From Pseudomonadota bacterium (GTDB lineage Bacteria; Pseudomonadota; Alphaproteobacteria; Acetobacterales; Acetobacteraceae), in NCBI GenBank assembly GCA_021798575.1, contig JAJZGI010000001.1, forward strand, positions 1 through 64,000: a stretch of DNA of 64,000 bases, given 5' to 3'. Within the stretch, counting starts at the first letter, position 1. The number at the start of each line of letters is the position of its first letter. Under the pieces are notes generated by a model, which did no database searches, was not told the origin of the DNA, and saw only the letters and a program-made list of their open reading frames with translations. Below, in pieces: positions 16,300 to 25,395 of the stretch. The translations under genes and the position numbers were made by a program.

Positions 16300-18735
16300 A
16301 TGATGAACCTGGCCGAATATCGCCGTTCGATGACGCACCTGGCGGACTTCCTCCCCTGGGCGGCGCTCGTCGATGAGGGCGTGGTCCTCAACAAGGATGG
16401 CAGCTTCCAACGGACGGCGCGCTTTCGCGGCCCCGATCTCGACAGCGCCGTGCCCGCCGAACTGGTCGCCGTCGCCGGACGCCTGAACAACGCGCTGCGG
16501 CGGCTGGGGTCAGGCTGGGCGGTCTTCGTCGAAGCGCAACGTCATCCGGCCTTCCACTATCCGGAGAGCCGTTTTCCCGATGCCGCGTCGGCCCTGGTCG
16601 ATGCCGAGCGCAAGGCCGAATTCGAGGAAGAAGGCGTCCACTTCGAGTCCAGCTACTTCCTGACGTTCCTCTATCTGCCGCCAGCCGAAGACGCCGCGCG
16701 CGCCGAGCGCTTTCTCTATGAGGGCCGCGAGCGCGCCGAAGGCGCCAATGCGCGCGAAGCCCTGCGCGGCTTTGTCGATCGCACCGATCGTGTGCTCCAG
16801 CTCGTCGAAGGCTTCATGCCGGAAAGCGCCTGGCTCGATGACGCCGAGACGCTGACGTACCTGCACGCCACGGTCTCGACCAAACGCCAGCGGGTCCGCG
16901 TGCCCGAAATTCCTATGCACCTCGACGCCGTGCTGGCCGACCAACCCCTAACGGCTGGCCTGGAGCCGATGCTCGGCGATGCGCATCTGCGCGTGCTGAC
17001 CCTCGTCGGCTTCCCCACGGCGACCACGCCCGGCCTTCTCGACGAGCTCAATCGGCTGGCCTACCCATACCGCTGGTCGACGCGCGCGATCATGCTCGAC
17101 AAGACCGACGCGACCAAACTCCTCACCAAGATCCGGCGGCAATGGTTCGCCAAGCGCAAATCCATCGCGGCCATCCTGAAGGAGGTGATGACCAACGAGG
17201 CCTCGGCGCTTCTCGACACCGACGCCCACAACAAGGCGATGGACGCCGACGCCGCTCTTCAGGAGCTCGGATCCGACATCATCGGACAGGCTTACGTCAC
17301 CGCGACCGTCACGGTCTGGGACAACGATCCGCGCATCGCCGACGAGAAACTGCGGCTGGTCGAAAAGGTCATCCAAGGCCGCGACTTCACCTGCATGGTG
17401 GAAACCGTCAACGTCGTCGAAGCCTGGCTCGGCTCGCTGCCGGGACATGCCTACGCAAATGTCCGTCAGCCGCCGGTCTCGACGCTGAACCTGGCCCACA
17501 TGATCCCGCTTTCGGCGGTCTGGGCCGGTCCGGCGCGCGATGAGCATTTTAAGGCGCCGGCGCTGTTCTTCGCGCGGACCGAGGGTTCGACGCCATTCCG
17601 CTTCAGCCTTCATGTGGGCGATGTCGGCCACACCCTGGTCGTCGGGCCGACGGGCGCGGGCAAGTCGGTTCTGCTGGCGCTGATGGCCTTGCAGTTCCGC
17701 CGCTACGCCAACTCCCAGATCTTCGCCTTCGATTTCGGCGGCTCGATCCGCGCGGCGGCGCTCGCCATGAACGGCGACTGGCATGATCTCGGCGGCGCGC
17801 TCTCGGAGGATGCCGCAGAGCCCGTCGCGCTGCAGCCGCTGGCCCTGATCGACAACGCCGCCGAACGCGGCTGGGCGGCGGAATGGATCGGCGCGATGCT
17901 GGCGCGCGAAAAGATCAGCGTGACGCCGGAGGTCAAAGACCTGCTTTGGTCAGCGCTTTCCTCACTCGCCAGCGCGCCCGTCACTGAACGCACCCTGACC
18001 GGACTATCGGTGCTGCTGCAATCGCAGTCCCTGAAGCGGGCCTTGCAATCCTATTGTCTTGGCGGCCCCTACGGGCGCCTGCTCGACGCAGAGGCCGAGC
18101 GTCTTGGCGGATCGAGCGTCCAAGCCTTTGAGACCGAGGGGTTGATCGGCACGGGCGCCGCGCCCGCGGTGCTGGCCTATCTCTTCCACCGTATCGAGGG
18201 CCGGCTCGACGGACGCCCAACTCTGCTGATCGTCGATGAAGGCTGGCTCGCCCTCGACGACGAAGGCTTTGCCTTACAGCTCCGCGAATGGCTGAAGACT
18301 CTTCGCAAGAAGAACGCCAGCGTCATCTTCGCCACCCAATCGCTATCGGACATCGACGGCAGCGCCATCGCGCCCGCCATCATCGAAAGCTGCCCGACGC
18401 GGCTCTTCCTGCCGAATGAGCGCGCGATCGAGCCACAGATCACCGCCATCTACCGGCGCTTCGGCCTCAATGATCGTCAGATCGAGATCCTGGCGCGCGC
18501 CACGCCCAAGCGCGACTATTACTGCCAGTCGCGACGCGGCAATCGCCTGTTCGAATTGGGCCTCGGCGACGTCGCCCTGGCCTTCACCGCCACGTCCTCG
18601 AAATCGGACCAAGCCGCCATCGAGCGCCTGCTCGTCGAGCATGGCCGTGACAGCTTCGTGCCCGCTTGGCTGCGCCTGCGCGACGCCGGCTGGGCGGCCG
18701 ACCTCATCCCCACTCTTCGCAACCTGGAGACCTGA
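16300..18735 (+). CDS. trbE: TrbE, VirB4-type ATPase
   Basis: This 811-residue protein is the largest ATPase of the mating pore. The N-terminal half includes MMNLAEYRRSMTHLADFLPW and a long region with TYLHATVSTKRQRV. The C-terminal motor has Walker A GPTGAGKSV (449-457) and Walker B TLLIVDEGW (Asp646, Glu647), followed by RKKNASVIFATQSLSDI. The length is typical of TrbE/VirB4. The gene is intact and followed 3 bp later by trbJ. Confidence 0.96.
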   Translation: MMNLAEYRRSMTHLADFLPWAALVDEGVVLNKDGSFQRTARFRGPDLDSAVPAELVAVAGRLNNALRRLGSGWAVFVEAQRHPAFHYPESRFPDAASALVDAERKAEFEEEGVHFESSYFLTFLYLPPAEDAARAERFLYEGRERAEGANAREALRGFVDRTDRVLQLVEGFMPESAWLDDAETLTYLHATVSTKRQRVRVPEIPMHLDAVLADQPLTAGLEPMLGDAHLRVLTLVGFPTATTPGLLDELNRLAYPYRWSTRAIMLDKTDATKLLTKIRRQWFAKRKSIAAILKEVMTNEASALLDTDAHNKAMDADAALQELGSDIIGQAYVTATVTVWDNDPRIADEKLRLVEKVIQGRDFTCMVETVNVVEAWLGSLPGHAYANVRQPPVSTLNLAHMIPLSAVWAGPARDEHFKAPALFFARTEGSTPFRFSLHVGDVGHTLVVGPTGAGKSVLLALMALQFRRYANSQIFAFDFGGSIRAAALAMNGDWHDLGGALSEDAAEPVALQPLALIDNAAERGWAAEWIGAMLAREKISVTPEVKDLLWSALSSLASAPVTERTLTGLSVLLQSQSLKRALQSYCLGGPYGRLLDAEAERLGGSSVQAFETEGLIGTGAAPAVLAYLFHRIEGRLDGRPTLLIVDEGWLALDDEGFALQLREWLKTLRKKNASVIFATQSLSDIDGSAIAPAIIESCPTRLFLPNERAIEPQITAIYRRFGLNDRQIEILARATPKRDYYCQSRRGNRLFELGLGDVALAFTATSSKSDQAAIERLLVEHGRDSFVPAWLRLRDAGWAADLIPTLRNLET

Positions 18736-18738
18736 GCC

Positions 18739-19482
18739 ATGACGCGACTCCGTTTTCGCCATTTCGCGGCGTCGACCGCGCTCGCACTGTCGCTGCTCGT
18801 GGCGGTGCCGCCAGCGTCGGCGCAATGGATCGTCTTCGACCCGAACAACTTCTCGCAGAATGTGCTGACCGCCGCGCGCGAGCTTCAGCAGATCACCAAC
18901 CAAATCACATCGCTTCAGAACGAAGCGCAGATGCTGATCAACCAGGCGCGCAATCTCGCGAGCCTGCCGTATTCCTCGCTGCAGCAGCTTCAGTCGTCGA
19001 TCCAGCGCACCCAGCAGCTCCTCTCCCAGGCGCAGAACATCGCCTACAATGTTCAGCAGATCGACAGCGCGTTCCAGACGACCTACGGCAGCGCGAACGC
19101 CAGCCAGTCCAATCAGGCGCTGATCGCCAACGCACAAGCGCGGTGGCAGAACTCGGTCGGCGCTCTGCAGGACGCCATGCGGGTGCAGGCTGGCGTCGTC
19201 GGCAATCTCGACACCAACCGCACGCAGATGTCGGCGCTCGTGTCGTCCAGCCAATCGGCCACCGGCGCGCTCCAGGCAGCCCAGGCCGGCAATCAGATCC
19301 TTGCGCTTCAGGCCCAGCAGCTTGCCGATCTCACCGCGGCCGTCGCCGCCCAAGGACGGGCGCAGAGTCTTCAGGCCGCCCAGCAAGCCGCCGCCCAGGA
19401 TCAGGGGAAGGAGCAGCTTCGGCGGTTCCTGACGCCCGGCGCGGGCTATCAGCCCACGACCATCACGATGTTCCATCAATGA
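18739..19482 (+). CDS. trbJ: TrbJ, VirB5-like secreted pilus protein
   Basis: This 247-residue exported protein has a signal peptide to about residue 28 (LALSLLVAVPPASAQW). The mature part is rich in Gln, Asn and Ala and is predicted to be long helices (ELQQITNQITSLQNEAQMLI, then several LQ repeats), typical of VirB5/TrbJ minor pilus tip proteins that contact the recipient. The run of Gln-rich heptads suggests coiled coil. The trbK gene overlaps by 4 bp. Confidence 0.93.
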   Translation: MTRLRFRHFAASTALALSLLVAVPPASAQWIVFDPNNFSQNVLTAARELQQITNQITSLQNEAQMLINQARNLASLPYSSLQQLQSSIQRTQQLLSQAQNIAYNVQQIDSAFQTTYGSANASQSNQALIANAQARWQNSVGALQDAMRVQAGVVGNLDTNRTQMSALVSSSQSATGALQAAQAGNQILALQAQQLADLTAAVAAQGRAQSLQAAQQAAAQDQGKEQLRRFLTPGAGYQPTTITMFHQ

Positions 19483-19850
19483 TACCGCGCATCACGCCAG
19501 AAACGGCGGCGCGGGTGGCGGCAATGGCCCTCGTCGTCCTCGCGATCGCGGCGACCGCGGTTCAGATCAGACACGGCGATCCGAAACCGGCTGCCTCTTC
19601 CGCTTCGTCCACCGCTGCTGTTGAGGATGATCCCCTGCGCGCAGAGCTGAAACGGTGCCAGCTTCTCGGTGAGGCTGGCGCTCACGACGACGACTGCTTG
19701 CGCGCCTGGGCAGAGAACCGTCGCCGGTTCCTGCATCTCTCGGCGCCGGCGCAGCGATCCCAGCCTGTTGCGATGTTCCCAAGCGCGCCGAGCCGCGATG
19801 GCGCGACCGGTGACGCATCACCGCACCAGCCAACCCCAAAAGGCGAGTGA
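19479..19850 (+). CDS. trbK: TrbK-type protein, probable entry exclusion factor
   Basis: This 123-residue protein opens with a hydrophobic segment (ARVAAMALVVLAIAATAVQI, about residues 11-30), an uncleaved anchor or signal. The body is short, with a Cys pair, RAELKRCQLLGEAGAHDDDC, and a LRAWAENRRRFL motif. This is the alternative TrbK type seen between trbJ and trbL on alphaproteobacterial elements. Classical TrbK blocks entry of sister plasmids, and whether this alternative type does the same is inference. The ATG overlaps the trbJ stop (ATGA), and trbL follows 4 bp later. Confidence 0.85.
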   Translation: MIPRITPETAARVAAMALVVLAIAATAVQIRHGDPKPAASSASSTAAVEDDPLRAELKRCQLLGEAGAHDDDCLRAWAENRRRFLHLSAPAQRSQPVAMFPSAPSRDGATGDASPHQPTPKGE

Positions 19851-19854
19851 CCCT

Positions 19855-21150
19855 ATGGGCGGCACCGGCGTCATTGATCGTTTCCTCGCGGTCTTCACCC
19901 AATACATCGACTCAGGCTTCGGCCTGCTCGGCGGCGAAGTCGCCTTCATCGCCACCACGCTGATCGTGATCGACGTGACGCTGGCCGCCCTCTTCTGGTC
20001 GTGGGGCGCCGACGACGACATCATCGCCCGCCTCGTCAAGAAGACGCTGTTCGTCGGCGTCTTCGCCTATCTGATCGGCAACTGGAACAACCTCGCCCGC
20101 ATTATCTTCGAGAGCTTCGCGGGTCTTGGCCTGAAGGCCTCAGGCACCGGGCTCGCCGAGGCGGACTTTCTGCGGCCCGGCCGGATCGCCCAGATCGGCC
20201 TCGATGCAGGCCGCCCTATTCTCGATTCGATCTCAGGCCTGATGGGCTATGTCTCGTTCTTCGAGAACTTCATCCAGATCATCGTCCTGCTCTTTGCCTG
20301 GGTGTTGGTGCTGCTCGCCTTCTTCATCCTGGCGATCCAGCTTTTCGTCACCCTGATCGAATTCAAGCTGACGACCCTTGCGGGCTTCGTCCTCATCCCC
20401 TTTGGCCTGTTCGGCAAGACCGCCTTCGCCGCTGAACGCGTGCTCGGAAACGTCGTCTCCTCGGGGATCAAGGTGCTGGTCCTGGCCGTCATAGTCGGGA
20501 TCGGCTCGACGCTGTTTTCGCAGTTCACCGCGGGCTTTGGCGGCGCCCAGCCATCGATCGACGACGCCATGGCGATCGTGCTCGCGGCCTTGTCGCTGCT
20601 TGGGCTTGGAATCTTTGGCCCAGGCATCGCCAACGGCATCGTTTCGGGCGGACCACAGCTCGGCGCCGGTGCGGCTGTTGGCACGGGACTCGCAGCGGGC
20701 GGCGTCGTCGCCGCGGGTGCCGGTCTCGCAGCGGGAGGCGCGGGCCTTCTTGGCGGCGCTGTCGCCGGAACCGCACGCGGTGGGGCAGCGCTCGCTGGTG
20801 GCGCCACGGCCGCCTATCGCGCCGGCGGCGCATCCGGTGTCGCCAGCGCTGGCCTCTACAAAGGCGCCGAAGCGATCGCCAGTCCGCTGCGCCGCGCCGC
20901 CGCCAGTCTGAAGTCCAGCTTCGAAGCGGGCGGCAGCGCCGTAAGCGGAGAAACGGCGGCCGGGGGCGCTGAAGGCGCAAGCGGCGCGTCTTCATCGGGT
21001 TCCGCCGCGACGAGCGGGCCTCCCGAATGGGCCAAGCGCATGAAGCGCTCCCAGACCATCAGCCACGGCGCATCCACAGCCACTCACGCGGTCAAATCCG
21101 GTGACGGCGGCGGTGGCGGCGCGTCCGTCGATCTCTCGGAAGGGGAATGA
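19855..21150 (+). CDS. trbL: TrbL, VirB6-like polytopic channel protein
   Basis: This 431-residue protein has about six membrane segments in its first 290 residues (for example FIATTLIVIDVTLAALFW, FIQIIVLLFAWVLVLLAFF and VLVLAVIVGIGSTLFS). A long Gly/Ala/Ser-rich cytoplasmic or periplasmic tail (about 300-431) ends in polar, low-complexity sequence. That layout is normal for TrbL. The start is the ATG at 19855, preceded by AGGCGAG, rather than longer upstream readings. The stop overlaps trbF by 4 bp. Confidence 0.93.
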   Translation: MGGTGVIDRFLAVFTQYIDSGFGLLGGEVAFIATTLIVIDVTLAALFWSWGADDDIIARLVKKTLFVGVFAYLIGNWNNLARIIFESFAGLGLKASGTGLAEADFLRPGRIAQIGLDAGRPILDSISGLMGYVSFFENFIQIIVLLFAWVLVLLAFFILAIQLFVTLIEFKLTTLAGFVLIPFGLFGKTAFAAERVLGNVVSSGIKVLVLAVIVGIGSTLFSQFTAGFGGAQPSIDDAMAIVLAALSLLGLGIFGPGIANGIVSGGPQLGAGAAVGTGLAAGGVVAAGAGLAAGGAGLLGGAVAGTARGGAALAGGATAAYRAGGASGVASAGLYKGAEAIASPLRRAAASLKSSFEAGGSAVSGETAAGGAEGASGASSSGSAATSGPPEWAKRMKRSQTISHGASTATHAVKSGDGGGGGASVDLSEGE

Positions 21151-21836
21151 GCATGTTCCGAAGACCATCGGTGCGCTACGGGCGCACCCCAGAGCCGGAG
21201 ACGCCCTACCAGAAGGCGGCCCAGGTCTGGGACGAGCGGATCGGTTCAGCCCGCGTCCAGGCGAAGAATTGGCGGTTCATGGCTTTCGGGTCACTGGTTC
21301 TAGCGGGCCTGCTCGCCGGCGGCCTGGTGTGGCAATCGGCGCGCGGCACCATCACGCCTTGGGTGGTGCAGGTCGACAAGCTCGGCCAAGCCCAGGCGAT
21401 CGCGCCGGCCAACGCCGATTATCAGCCGACCGATCCGCAGATCGCCTACCATCTGGCGCGCTTCATCGAGGATGTGCGCGGCCTGCCGGCCGACCCGATC
21501 ATCCTGAGGCAGCAGTGGCTGCGCGCCTACGATTTCACGACCGACCGCGGCGCGGTCGCGCTCAACGAATACGCGCGCACCAACGATCCCTTCGCCAATC
21601 TCGGCAAGATTCAAATCTCTGTCGAAGTCTCCAGTGTCATTCGCGCCTCGCCGGACTCGTTCCGTGTCGCCTGGATCCAGCGCCGATACGAAAACGGCAG
21701 TCTGAGCTCGACTGAACGCTGGACCGCGATCCTCTCCGTCGTGCTCCAGACCCCGCACGACGCCGACAAGCTGCGGAAGAACCCGCTCGGGGTCTACGTC
21801 AACGCCATCAACTGGTCGAAGGAGCTGGGGCAATGA
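21147..21836 (+). CDS. trbF: TrbF, VirB8-like assembly factor
   Basis: This 229-residue bitopic protein has a cytoplasmic N-terminus of about 45 residues with the family segment ETPYQKAAQVWDERIGSARV. One membrane helix follows (FMAFGSLVLAGLLAGGLVW), then a periplasmic VirB8-like domain including TPWVVQVDKLGQAQAI, and a late RWTAILSVVLQTP. It nucleates the channel with TrbG and TrbI. It overlaps trbL before and trbG after by 4 bp each. Confidence 0.95.
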   Translation: MSMFRRPSVRYGRTPEPETPYQKAAQVWDERIGSARVQAKNWRFMAFGSLVLAGLLAGGLVWQSARGTITPWVVQVDKLGQAQAIAPANADYQPTDPQIAYHLARFIEDVRGLPADPIILRQQWLRAYDFTTDRGAVALNEYARTNDPFANLGKIQISVEVSSVIRASPDSFRVAWIQRRYENGSLSSTERWTAILSVVLQTPHDADKLRKNPLGVYVNAINWSKELGQ

Positions 21837-22855
21837 AGCCACCAACCGTTCGCAATCCCGCTCTTACGGCTTTCCGCAGAACCGCAATTCCAGCTTTGCT
21901 GCTTTCCGCCTCTGCGCTCGCCGGCTGCTCTCATCTCCAAAAGCCGCCCGAAATCGCGCTTGACGATGTCGCGGCTCCTGCGGTGCTCCAGGTCGATCCG
22001 CCTGCGCCAGTGCAGGTCGTGGAGCTGCCCAAGCCCCTTCCACTTCCTGGTCAATTGAAGCCCATCCCTTCGGGCAAGGCGCCGCCCGAGCCGGGCGATC
22101 CAACGACGCGCGTCAATCAGGCCAATGCCGCCGCGCGCGTGCAGCCCGTGCGCGATGGCTTCATCAACGCCGTGCAGGTCTACCCTTTCTCCGGCGGCGC
22201 GCTCTACCAGGTCTACACGGCGCCCGGGCAGGTGACCGATGTCACCCTTCAGGAGGGCGAACAGCTCGTCGGATCGGGGCCGGTCGCCGCGGGTGATACC
22301 GTGCGCTGGATCATCGGTGACACAGAGAGCGGCGCGGGCGCCGCCAAACGTATCCACATCCTTGTGAAGCCGACGCGGCCCGATCTTCTGACCAACCTCG
22401 TCATCAACACCGATCGCCGGACCTACCTGCTGGAGCTCCGCTCGACGGCGGCGACCTACATGGCGTCGGTATCCTGGCAGTATCCGCAGGATCAGCTGAT
22501 CGCGCTTCGGCGCCAGAACACCACAGCGGCGACCGCAGCACCGATCGACGTTGGCGTAGACGTCTCGAAGCTCCGATTCCGATACCAGATCACCGGGGAC
22601 AATCCGTCGTGGCGACCGCTATCGGCTTTCGATGACGGCTCGAAGGTCTATATCGAAATGCCGCGCGGTCTCGCCCAGGGCGAGGCGCCGCCGCTCTTCG
22701 TGATCGGCCCCGAGGGCGACGGCCAGCTCGTCAATTATCGCGTCCGCCAGAACTACTACATCGTCGATCGTCTGTTCGCCGCCGCCGAGCTTCGGTTGGG
22801 CGGCGACCACCAGCAGACCGTCCGCATCTCCCGAACTGACGGGAGGCAGCGGTGA
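21833..22855 (+). CDS. trbG: TrbG, VirB9-like outer-membrane channel protein
   Basis: This 340-residue protein has a lipoprotein-like signal with lipobox LAGC (Cys32) and a Pro-rich linker of about 80 residues. The VirB9 domain follows: an N-terminal part with YPFSGGALYQVYTAPGQVTD, and a C-terminal part with KLRFRYQITGDNPSWRPLSA, VYIEMP and PLFVIGP. Cys32 suggests lipid anchoring, which in some systems belongs to a separate VirB7-like protein that is absent here. It is 4 bp overlapped with trbF and trbI. Confidence 0.94.
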   Translation: MKPPTVRNPALTAFRRTAIPALLLSASALAGCSHLQKPPEIALDDVAAPAVLQVDPPAPVQVVELPKPLPLPGQLKPIPSGKAPPEPGDPTTRVNQANAAARVQPVRDGFINAVQVYPFSGGALYQVYTAPGQVTDVTLQEGEQLVGSGPVAAGDTVRWIIGDTESGAGAAKRIHILVKPTRPDLLTNLVINTDRRTYLLELRSTAATYMASVSWQYPQDQLIALRRQNTTAATAAPIDVGVDVSKLRFRYQITGDNPSWRPLSAFDDGSKVYIEMPRGLAQGEAPPLFVIGPEGDGQLVNYRVRQNYYIVDRLFAAAELRLGGDHQQTVRISRTDGRQR

Positions 22856-24066
22856 GCGAGAACGGGCAAGAGGAAGCCCCTCCCGAACCGGAACGCCTGC
22901 GAGAACCAACCGCGGCCTCTCTGCGGCTCCGGTCCGAGCGACCGCGCGTGACGCGTTTGTCCCGCAAGGTGCTGGCCGGCGGCGCGGCCGTGGCGCTCAT
23001 CGCGGTCTCCGGCGCGGTGTTCTGGGCGCTGCAGAACAATCGCACCAAGACGGCGCCCGAGGAGCTCTACAGCACCGATCATCGCACCACGGCCGAGGGC
23101 CTTACCGGTCTGCCGCGCGACTATGCCGGTATTCCGCGGGCGGCGCCGCAACTCGGGCCGCCGCTACCCGGCGATCTCGGTCGGCCCATGCTCAACGCCG
23201 GCGGCGCGCCAAACACCGTGGTTCCCACGGCGCCCGCCGTGGATCCCGAGGTGCAACGGCGCGCGCAGGAGATCGAGGCCGCGCGGCTTAGCCGCCTATT
23301 CGCCTCGACCAATATCCGCGAATTACCAGCCCTGACTCCTGCGCCCGCCGTTTCGCCAGATGCAAACGGTACGACCGGTCAGGCTTCCCAGCCGTCGACC
23401 GACGCGGCGTTCGCGCAGAACGGCCAGGACCGCAAACTCGCCTTCGTCAACGGCTCCGTCGATCGACGCACCACCAGCCCCGATCGCCTGGCGGCGCCAG
23501 CCTCAGCTTTCGTCGTGCAGGCCGGGACAGTCATTCCCGGCGCACTGATCACCGGTATCCGGTCCGACCTCCCAGGTCAGATCACGGCTCAGGTCACGGA
23601 GAACGTCTATGACAGCCCGACCGGCAAGTCCCTGCTCATTCCGCAAGGGGCGCGGTTGATCGGAAACTACGACAGCCAGGTCTCCTTCGGTCAGTCGCGT
23701 GTCTTGCTTGTCTGGACGCGGCTCATCCTGCCCAGCGGGAAATCGATCGTCCTCGAACGCCAGCCCGGCGCGGACGCCGCTGGCTATTCAGGCCTTGAAG
23801 ACGAGGTCGACAACCATTGGGGCATGCTCTTCAAGGCGGCGATGCTCTCGACACTTCTGAGCGTGGGGTCAGAGGCGGGCACAGGCAGCAACGAAAACTC
23901 GCTCGTGCAGGCCTTGCGCCAGGGCGCGTCCCAGAGCTTCAACCAGACCGGCCAGCAAGTCGTCGGCCGCTATCTCAACATCCAGCCGACCCTTACGATC
24001 CGACCGGGATTTCCGGTGCGCGTGATCGTCAACCGAGACCTCGTGCTCGAACCCTATCAAGGCTGA
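22852..24066 (+). CDS. trbI: TrbI, VirB10-like channel scaffold
   Basis: This 404-residue protein spans from the inner to the outer membrane. A cytoplasmic N-terminus of about 40 residues and one membrane helix (VLAGGAAVALIAVSGAVFWAL) lead into a Pro-rich periplasmic linker. The conserved VirB10 domain is AGTVIPGALITGIRSDLPGQ, QVTENVYDS, LLIPQGARLIGNYDSQVSFG and a closing RPGFPVRVIVNRDLVL. The GTG start overlaps the trbG stop. It is the last core trb gene, and DUF2274 follows 11 bp later. Confidence 0.95.
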   Translation: MSENGQEEAPPEPERLREPTAASLRLRSERPRVTRLSRKVLAGGAAVALIAVSGAVFWALQNNRTKTAPEELYSTDHRTTAEGLTGLPRDYAGIPRAAPQLGPPLPGDLGRPMLNAGGAPNTVVPTAPAVDPEVQRRAQEIEAARLSRLFASTNIRELPALTPAPAVSPDANGTTGQASQPSTDAAFAQNGQDRKLAFVNGSVDRRTTSPDRLAAPASAFVVQAGTVIPGALITGIRSDLPGQITAQVTENVYDSPTGKSLLIPQGARLIGNYDSQVSFGQSRVLLVWTRLILPSGKSIVLERQPGADAAGYSGLEDEVDNHWGMLFKAAMLSTLLSVGSEAGTGSNENSLVQALRQGASQSFNQTGQQVVGRYLNIQPTLTIRPGFPVRVIVNRDLVLEPYQG

Positions 24067-24077
24067 GGAGACGACCG

Positions 24078-24353
24078 ATGGCCAAGCTGAAACTCGGCGC
24101 GATCGCCGATGACAGACCGATCAAGCTGACCGTGGAACTGCCCGCGGCCGTCCACCGGGATCTGACCGCCTATGCCGAGGCTTTGGGCCGCGAGACCGGG
24201 CAGCCAGCCATCGAACCGACGAAGCTGATCGCGCCCATGCTGGCGCGCTTCATCGCCGGTGATCGGGCATTCGCCAAGGCCCGCAAAATTAGGACGCCAG
24301 CTCAATCGCCTTCGACCGCGGCGAGCTCGATGCCATCGACCGAGCAAGGCTGA
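24078..24353 (+). CDS. DUF2274 family protein
   Basis: This 91-residue protein has the core KLKLGAIADDRPIKLTVELP, then AVHRDLTAYAEALGRETG and IEPTKLIAPMLARFIAGDRAF, a ribbon-helix-helix-like pattern. DUF2274 genes end the trb operon in most alphaproteobacterial elements of this kind. Their function is unproven, and a DNA-binding or regulatory role is inferred. The last 65 bp overlap the convergent LysR gene, which makes the Ser/Pro-rich C-terminus a by-product of shared coding. Confidence 0.85.
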   Translation: MAKLKLGAIADDRPIKLTVELPAAVHRDLTAYAEALGRETGQPAIEPTKLIAPMLARFIAGDRAFAKARKIRTPAQSPSTAASSMPSTEQG

Positions 24354-25224
24354 GAAAACGCCGAAAAGCGGGGTTGTCGTTGCCCGGTAGCCAGACGGCG
24401 CTGTAGGACAAAATATCATCGGTGGAGGCGAGCGGCAGGAAGACGACGTCGGGATAGCGGGTTCCGATGCCGGCCTCACTGGCGAGCGTGATGCCAAGGC
24501 CAATGGCGACCAGATGCATCAACGTCTCCCGGCCGACACCATGGCGCTCGACCGAGGGACTACCCCCGAGTTCAACCACCCGTCGGACGATATAGTCGTG
24601 GACCTCGGGGCCTGGCGCGTCCCGGCTAACGATAAAGCGCTCCTCCTTCAAAGATGCCCAGTCAACCGCTTCGCCCCGGGCAAGGGCATGCCATGTCGGC
24701 AAGGCCGCATAGACCCGGGCCTTCCAAAGGACTGCCGTATCGCAATGCGACGCGGTCGGCGCGCCGGTGACGAATGCGACGTCGAGCTGCCGCTCAGTGA
24801 TCCGGGCGAGATGCTCGCTCGCCGAGCCTTCGACCAGCTCGATCGCAATGGCGGGGTTGTAGCAATGATAGTGGCCAAGGACGTCGCGCATGAACCCGCC
24901 GGAGACGGAAGACAGAATGCCGATCCGAAGCACGCCTTCCGCACCTCGCCCGGCGCTGGCAGCCGCTTTCACGGCATGGTCGATCTCGGAAAGCGCTGGC
25001 CTGGCCCGCTCAAGAAATCGCCGACCCGCCTCGGTTAGCCGCACGCCGGTGGACTCTCGCTCAAACAGGGACACGCCGAGCGCGTCTTCTAGCGCCCTGA
25101 CGCGTCGGCTGACCGCAGATTGCCGAACACCGAGCACCTGCGCCGCCCGGCTGAAACTGAGATGCTCAGCGACCAGCAGGGCCTGAGAAACAGAAACAAG
25201 ATTGATCACGCACCTGGCCTCCAC
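24289..25224 (-). CDS. LysR-family transcriptional regulator
   Basis: This 311-residue protein has a standard LysR winged helix-turn-helix at the N-terminus (LSFSRAAQVLGVRQSAVSRR, then VRALEDALGVSLFERESTGV) and a substrate-binding domain (VLRIGILSSVSGGFMRDVLG, RQLDVAFVTGAP, MHLVAIGLGITLASEAG). The effector is unknown. The ATG at 25224 adds about five residues before the conserved VINLVSVSQAL, and GTG at 25209 is equally possible. It converges on the trb operon with a 65-bp overlap and no partner gene, a position it commonly holds in this type of element. It may respond to a signal and control transfer, which is inference. Confidence 0.9.
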   Translation of the reverse strand: MEARCVINLVSVSQALLVAEHLSFSRAAQVLGVRQSAVSRRVRALEDALGVSLFERESTGVRLTEAGRRFLERARPALSEIDHAVKAAASAGRGAEGVLRIGILSSVSGGFMRDVLGHYHCYNPAIAIELVEGSASEHLARITERQLDVAFVTGAPTASHCDTAVLWKARVYAALPTWHALARGEAVDWASLKEERFIVSRDAPGPEVHDYIVRRVVELGGSPSVERHGVGRETLMHLVAIGLGITLASEAGIGTRYPDVVFLPLASTDDILSYSAVWLPGNDNPAFRRFLSLARSMASSSPRSKAIELAS

Positions 25225-25395
25225 TCCTACGCGTGGGAACCCCGCCTCGGGAGATAGAATGGCACAGGTATTTGGGCAAAACGGGGGCGATGTTGGCTCA
25301 CGCGAAAGACCGCCGCTCTCGTCTTGCCCTATGTATTACCGAACATTAATCCTTATTACGCCAGCTCGGCCGAGTGAACTTGCGGAGACCGTCGA

